DNA from: Burkholderiales bacterium
Lineage (GTDB): Bacteria; Pseudomonadota; Gammaproteobacteria; Burkholderiales; SG8-41
Direction of reading: 5' to 3'
Assembly (NCBI GenBank): GCA_020854035.1
Contig: JADZGE010000024.1
Span: forward strand, 62,001-126,000
Length of the DNA: 64,000 bases
Positions 60,062 to 64,000 of this stretch are shown here, piece after piece. The notes beneath the pieces were generated by a model. The model was not told where the DNA came from. It searched no databases and saw only the letters and a program-made list of their open reading frames with translations. The stretch's first letter is position 1. The number at the start of each line of letters is the position of its first letter. Made by a program: the position numbers and the translations under genes.

Positions 60062-61814
60062 GGGCGGGCCGGGCCGCGCGGACGCTGCCGTTCCGGACGG
60101 CGGAGCGGGGGAGGCGCCGGGCGAGGACCTACAGGCGCTCACCGCGCGCATCGCGGTCGACTTCGGGGCCGATGCGGCGACGCTCGCCGCCGTGGCCGCG
60201 ATGTTCGCCGAGGTGCGGGACCGCGCGCCCGATCTCTTCGTGCCCGTTGCCGGGGTGCTCGGCACGGCCCTCGCCGAGGCCGCCTCGGCCGGGACGGAAG
60301 AGGCCGCGGCGCCGCTTTACGCGGCGCTCGGCGAATGGGCGCTCGACGCGGAAGCCGAGCCGATCGAGCGCATGCGTCGCGACTGCCTGCGCTTCCAGGG
60401 CGCGATGACCCGCGGCGCCCTGCGGCTCCACGCCGGGGACCCCGAGCGCTGCGCGGCAAGGCTCCTCGCGCTGCAACGCTTCAACTTCCTCCAGCTCGCG
60501 CTGCTCGCGGCGCTCGCGGCCCGCAGCCAGGAGGAAGGCGGCGTCGTGCGCACGCTCCCCACGCCCGAGTATGCCGCGTTCATGGAGATCTTCCGCACCA
60601 CCATCGAGGCGCACCGCCAGGAGGGAAAGCAGCTCGGACTCCTCCTCATCCAGGTCGCCAAGGTCGAGCAGGTGGACCGGCTGCTGGGGCTGCAGCGCGG
60701 CGAGGCCTTCATGCTGCGCGTCACTCGGCGCATGCGCGAAGGGGTGCTGCGCCGGCAGGACCAGCTCGGGCGGGTGAGCCGCGACCAGTTCGCGTGCCTG
60801 CTGCCGCGCATCGCGGGCGAAGGCGTCGCGATCCTCGCGGCGAACAAGGTGCTCGCCGCGCTCGAGGCGCCGATTCCGATCGGCGAGCGCTCGTTCGCGC
60901 CCGATGCGGTGATCGGCGTCGCGGTGTTCCCGGACCACGGCGGGGACCCGCAGACGCTGGTGCGAAACGGGAAGCTCGCGGTGCGCGCGGCCCGTGAAGC
61001 GGCGGACCGCGTCGCCGTCTACGAGGCGGCCCACGGCGAGAGCGAGGAGTTGACGCAGCGCTACGAGGCGCGGCTGCGCGCCGCGCTGGAGGAGAGCGCG
61101 CTCGCGGTCGCGTTCGAGCCGCAGCTTGACCTCGCCTCCGGAGCGATCTCCGGCCTGGAGGGTTCGCTCCGCTGGAGCGACCGGGAACTCGGCGAGGTGT
61201 CCGAGACGCGGGCGGTCGAGACGGCGGAGCACGCGGGGCTCACGCGCGAGCTCACGTGGTGGTTTTTCATGAACGCGTTGCGCCAGTGCGCCGAGTTCGC
61301 GCGCGGCGGTCTCGATCTGCCGGTCGGACTCAAGGTGGCCGCGAGCGGGCTCGCGCAGCCGGATTTCCCGGAGTTCATCGACCGGGCGCTGCGCACGTGG
61401 GGTGTGCCGGCGGAGCGGCTCACCGTCGAGATACACGAGAGCGCGCTGGCCGGCCCGGTCGAGCAGGTGCGCGCGACGCTCGAGCGGCTGAAGTCCCTCG
61501 GGGTGAAGCTCGCGGTCGACGGCTTCGGCACCGGCGCCTCGGCGGTCGCGAGTCTCGCGCGCCTGCCGCTCGACGAAATGAAGCTCGCCGCGGAGTTCGT
61601 GAGCGACATGCGCCGCGTGCCGCTGCACGCGAAGATCGTGCGCTCGCTCGCCCTGCTCGCGCGGAATCTCGACCTCAGGGTGACCGCCGAGGGCGTGGCC
61701 GACGCGGAGACGGCGCTCGCGCTCTCGACGCTCGGCTGCCATCGCGTGCAGGGCACGCACGTGGGGCCGCCGCTCGCGCCGCGGGAAGTGCTCGCGCGCT
61801 GCGTCGCGCGGTAG
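60027..61814 (+). CDS. Degenerate GGDEF-EAL domain protein
   Basis: The 595-residue protein has an N-terminal helical region of about 170 residues. A GGDEF-like domain (residues about 178-332) carries SRDQF at 251-255 in place of GGDEF. An EAL-like domain (about 340-590) has LEGSLRW at 377-383 in place of 'EALLRW'. Other EAL residues are partly kept (EIHES, DGFGTG, TAEGV) but the second Asp of DDFGTG and the Asp of KID are lost. It is therefore probably a binding or regulatory protein rather than an enzyme. GTG 60027 overlaps the HD-GYP gene by 35 bp, so translation is likely coupled. No membrane segment is visible. Confidence 0.9.
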   Translation: MSRLTPPSSSSEGGPGRADAAVPDGGAGEAPGEDLQALTARIAVDFGADAATLAAVAAMFAEVRDRAPDLFVPVAGVLGTALAEAASAGTEEAAAPLYAALGEWALDAEAEPIERMRRDCLRFQGAMTRGALRLHAGDPERCAARLLALQRFNFLQLALLAALAARSQEEGGVVRTLPTPEYAAFMEIFRTTIEAHRQEGKQLGLLLIQVAKVEQVDRLLGLQRGEAFMLRVTRRMREGVLRRQDQLGRVSRDQFACLLPRIAGEGVAILAANKVLAALEAPIPIGERSFAPDAVIGVAVFPDHGGDPQTLVRNGKLAVRAAREAADRVAVYEAAHGESEELTQRYEARLRAALEESALAVAFEPQLDLASGAISGLEGSLRWSDRELGEVSETRAVETAEHAGLTRELTWWFFMNALRQCAEFARGGLDLPVGLKVAASGLAQPDFPEFIDRALRTWGVPAERLTVEIHESALAGPVEQVRATLERLKSLGVKLAVDGFGTGASAVASLARLPLDEMKLAAEFVSDMRRVPLHAKIVRSLALLARNLDLRVTAEGVADAETALALSTLGCHRVQGTHVGPPLAPREVLARCVAR

Positions 61815-62006
61815 GGCGCGACCCGGTCCGGATACCCCCCGGCGGGACACGGGGCGCGCGGTGAGCGGAGCGGGATGCGAGGCGATCGACGCTCCGTGCC
61901 CTCCGTGGCTGAGGCGGCGGGGAGCCCGCGGCGGGGCGCTTGCGCCCGCCGCCGGGTTGACGCAACATCGGGCGGTGGCGCCGCGCACGGGGGTGAAACG
62001 AACGCC

Positions 62007-62534
62007 ATGGCGGAGAACGAAGGCGAAGAAGTCGATTTCTCGAAGCCGCTCGCGGCGATGAAGAGCTGCCATGCGCGCATACTCGCGCGGTGCGAGGCGC
62101 TCGAGGCGCTCGCCGCCCGCGTGGGGGAGCGCGGCGCCGACGAGGAGGCGCGGCGCGCGGCGGCGGATCTGCTGCGCTACTTCGACACGACGGCGCGCTT
62201 CCATCGCGAGGACGAGGAGGATGATCTCCTGCCGCGGATGATCGCGGGCGCGACCATGAGCCGCGGCTCCTCGCTGACGCGCCTCGTCGCCGACATCGCG
62301 AACGAGCACCGCGAGGTGGAGCGTGCGTGGACCCGGTTGCGGGGGATGCTGCACGACATCCGCGCGGGCGAAGCGACCCTGGATCCCCTGGCGGCGGGCC
62401 ATTTCGTCAGGCTCTACAGCGCCCATATCGCGATGGAGGAGGCGAGCGTCTATCCGCTCGCGGAAATGCTGCTCTCTCGCGGCGACCTCGCCGAGATCGC
62501 GCAGAGCATGGCGCGGCGCCGGGGCGACCAGTAG
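62007..62534 (+). CDS. Hemerythrin HHE-domain protein
   Basis: The 175-residue protein is helical with the HHE ligands in order: MKSCHARILARCEAL, FHREDEEDDLLPRM, NEHREVERAW and YSAHIAMEEASVYPL. This is the hemerythrin-like cation-binding pattern for a di-iron centre that binds oxygen or acts in metal homeostasis. ATG 62007 starts the recognisable protein; the longer frame from 61875 is low-complexity and unsupported. It lies 193 bp after the GGDEF-EAL gene and 5 bp before the nuclease-family gene, so it may sense oxygen or nitric oxide for the signalling cluster (inference). Confidence 0.85.
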   Translation: MAENEGEEVDFSKPLAAMKSCHARILARCEALEALAARVGERGADEEARRAAADLLRYFDTTARFHREDEEDDLLPRMIAGATMSRGSSLTRLVADIANEHREVERAWTRLRGMLHDIRAGEATLDPLAAGHFVRLYSAHIAMEEASVYPLAEMLLSRGDLAEIAQSMARRRGDQ

Positions 62535-62539
62535 CGCTC

Positions 62540-63313
62540 GTGGGCGCGACCTTCAGGGTGTTGCAGTTCAACATGCAGTTCGGGCAGAGCTGGGACGATG
62601 CCTATCCCGACCACGCCCCGATCAACCTCGACCTGACCATCGCCGAGATCCGCGCCCACGACGCCGATATCGTGCTGCTGCAGGAAGTGGAGCAGGGCTG
62701 GCCCGGCGGCGCGCAGACCGAGCCGCCGCCCAATTTCATGCGGCTGCGCGGCGCGCTCTCCGGCTACGAGGGCTACTTCGCGTACCCGAAATCCGATCCG
62801 CGCGAACTGCCGTTCGGCATCGGCCTCGCGATTTTCTCCAGGACGCCGCTCACCGAGCGCCTGCGCGTTGACGTGCCGTCGCCGCCGCTCGAGTTCGAGT
62901 TCAAGGGCCGCACGATGACGCCCACCGACCGGCTGCTGATCGGCGCCACGACGACCGTCGGCAGGCGGCGGTTGCGCGTTTTCAACACGCACCTTCTTGC
63001 CTTCTTCATGCTGAAGGCGGGCGGCGTCGAGCCCCCGGGGCAGCGCGAGCTCGTCCTCGCCCGGCTCGAGGCGTCCGAAGGGCCGACGCTCCTCGGCGGG
63101 GACTTCAACGTGAGCCGGCACCGGTCGCTGGTGAGGCAGTTCAGCCGCGCGGGATTCCGGACGGTGCAATCGCGCAGGATCACGTGGCGCCGGCGGCCCT
63201 ATGTCCTCGACCACCTCTTCTACAGCAGGCACCTGAAGCCGGTGCGTCACGCGGTGAAGCCCACACCCGCTTCCGATCATCACGTGCTGGTGGCGGAGTT
63301 CGAATTCACGTGA
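62540..63313 (+). CDS. Endonuclease/exonuclease/phosphatase (EEP) family protein
   Basis: The 257-residue protein begins FRVLQFNMQFGQSWDDAY with the first Asn metal region. It has DADIVLLQEVEQGW (catalytic Glu), LRVFNTHLLAF, TLLGGDFNVSRHRSL (Asp-x-Asn), YVLDHLFYSRHL and SDHHVLVAEF (Ser-Asp-His). All six EEP motifs are present, so it should be an active Mg-dependent phosphodiesterase acting on nucleic acid, phospholipid or inositol phosphate; which one cannot be told. GTG 62540 is 5 bp after the hemerythrin stop. A stem (63318-63332) follows its stop. Confidence 0.88.
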   Translation: MGATFRVLQFNMQFGQSWDDAYPDHAPINLDLTIAEIRAHDADIVLLQEVEQGWPGGAQTEPPPNFMRLRGALSGYEGYFAYPKSDPRELPFGIGLAIFSRTPLTERLRVDVPSPPLEFEFKGRTMTPTDRLLIGATTTVGRRRLRVFNTHLLAFFMLKAGGVEPPGQRELVLARLEASEGPTLLGGDFNVSRHRSLVRQFSRAGFRTVQSRRITWRRRPYVLDHLFYSRHLKPVRHAVKPTPASDHHVLVAEFEFT

Positions 63314-63796
63314 AGTGCGGCGCGTTGCGCCGAACCTCATCGGCAAGGCTTCGACCCGACGAATCGGCGGTCGAGCCGCCGGCCGATACACGCCGAAAAC
63401 GTCAAGTGCGAGTGAGCCACGGAAGCACACGGAAGCGCACGAAGGCAACCTCCATTCCCCTCCACGGATGAGCCGTCTTCGCAATAGGTCCTTCGGGGTA
63501 CTCACCGCGCACGCGCCGAGACGCACACTGGTCAGCGGGTTCATGCACTCCGGGGATCTCGGCCGTGATCCGCGCGGCGCTTGCGTTCTTCTTCGCTTCC
63601 CCGGTTGTCCCGGAACAGGGATTCGGCCAGGACCGCGGCGGCTACGTGAACCGCATGGCCGCTCTGCCGCATCGTGGAGCCAAGGCCACAGTCCGACGTC
63701 GAGCATTTCCCGGTGGATGCGACGGACTCCTCCATTCATTCTTCCTGTTCATCGTGCTGTTCTCTTCCCCGCTGTTCGGCGACGCCGCCAACATAC
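63314..63796. other. Intergenic region without a supported gene
   Basis: The stretch starts with a perfect hairpin, CGGCGC-GTT-GCGCCG (63318-63332), five bases after the EEP stop, without a T tract. It then holds a GGCGG/CCGCC hairpin near 63366-63380 and the dispersed element AGCCACGGAAGCACACGGAA (63415-63434), also found at 28746. Short open frames exist in several frames, but none shows a motif, ribosome-binding site or protein-like signature. Confidence 0.5.
63415..63434. repeat. Dispersed element AGCCACGGAAGCACACGGAA
   Basis: It differs from the copy at 28746-28765 at one of 20 bases. In both places it follows a CGCCGAT-type stretch (28651-28687; 63380-63402), suggesting a composite repeat. 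Confidence 0.6.
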
Positions 63797-64000
63797 GTAA
63801 GCGTATGGCGAACGCGCGTTGACAGTCGCGAGCCAGGCCGCGATCAATCGATGATGATGTCCGGTGGCGACTGCCGGGGGTAATTCCGGGGCAGCAGGGC
63901 GTCGAGGTCCCTCGCCCTGGCGCTCGGAAGCTCGGTGAGCACGTGCGTGAGGTAGTCGCGGGGATTGACGCCGTTCAATTTTGCGCTCTCGATGAGGGTG
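63797..64000 (-). mobile_element. IS66-family insertion sequence, 3' end (continues past the window)
   Basis: GTAAGCGTATGGCGAACGCG at 63797-63816 has the GTAA-beginning terminus expected of IS66-family inverted repeats, and the C-terminal end of a TnpC-type transposase lies 30 bp inside. The opposite end lies outside the window, so the inverted repeat and the target duplication cannot be checked. The upstream border is therefore inferred. Confidence 0.65.
63844..63999 (-). CDS. IS66-family transposase (TnpC), C-terminal 51 residues
   Basis: The minus strand reads TLIESAKLNGVNPRDYLTHV, then LTELPSARARDLDALLPRNY, and ends SPPDIIID. This is the typical IS66 C-terminal domain 'tLi.TaklNgvdP..yL..vL...p......ldeLLPw'. 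The gene enters from the right edge and its DDE catalytic domain is outside the window. It transposes the element whose left end is near 63797. Confidence 0.88.
   Translation of the reverse strand, partial: TLIESAKLNGVNPRDYLTHVLTELPSARARDLDALLPRNYPRQSPPDIIID

Noticed and set aside
63565..63822. An 85-codon ORF with a hydrophobic C-terminal segment
   Set aside because: It runs across the IS66 boundary, has no ribosome-binding site and shows no family-like sequence.

Overview
This is high-GC chromosomal DNA with about 50 genes on both strands. It most resembles a soil or aquatic betaproteobacterium of Burkholderiales type. The evidence is repeated TctC/Bug-type periplasmic receptors, a complete Glt-type amino-acid ABC operon, TypA, DnaE, RmuC and GlgC of proteobacterial type, DUF3391/HD-GYP proteins, and an ArsS pair. 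This is inferred from protein types only; there is no rRNA, tRNA or CRISPR array to place it more exactly.

Layout. (1) 1-5541 is a small-molecule catabolic block: a flavin monooxygenase (cut by the left edge), two TctC/Bug receptors, a YtcJ-type amidohydrolase and a frameshifted fumarylacetoacetate-hydrolase-family gene. (2) 5560-6390 is a decayed, less GC-rich patch with a ParB-like domain, two copies of a palindrome and the tail of a lost FMN-dependent hydroxyacid dehydrogenase. (3) 6389-19075 holds a thioesterase, an MFS exporter, rhomboid protease, rubredoxin reductase, an IlvD-family dehydratase, a SYLF protein, a ParB-like protein, a GcvT-family protein, the ArsS pair and typA, with divergent promoters between typA and a small gene. 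(4) 19235-42645 is dominated by amino-acid and peptide acquisition. It has a Dpp-type operon with two paralogous binding proteins but no ATPase, an ArgE-type deacylase, an N-acyl-D-amino-acid deacylase, the gltIJKL-type operon, a second Dpp-type operon with a fused DppD-DppF ATPase and a stop codon inside its DppC gene, and an isoaspartyl peptidase. An island with a DNA methyltransferase and a fragment of a convergent gene lies in the middle. (5) 42762-57733 carries a 51-residue membrane protein, alpha/beta hydrolase, dnaE, TPR protein, glyoxalase-II-like hydrolase, MFS transporter, an enolase-superfamily enzyme, an acyl-CoA-synthetase/acetyltransferase fusion, glgC and rmuC. (6) 58064-63313 is a co-directional signalling cluster: a class II cyclic-nucleotide phosphodiesterase, an HD-GYP protein, a GGDEF-EAL protein, a hemerythrin and an endonuclease/exonuclease/phosphatase-family protein. 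(7) From about 63797 to the right edge lies the 3' end of an IS66-family element.

The most unusual signal is in region 6. The HD-GYP protein has Gln in place of the first metal-binding His of the HD pair. The overlapping GGDEF-EAL gene has lost both signature motifs (SRDQF for GGDEF, EGS for EAL). This looks like a c-di-GMP-derived module that senses or binds rather than catalyses. Other notable items are inverted arrays of a 13-14 nt unit between two paralogous binding-protein genes, several dispersed intergenic repeats that also form the ends of proteins, a small conserved-looking membrane ORF with a perfect ribosome-binding site, and three genes broken by single events.
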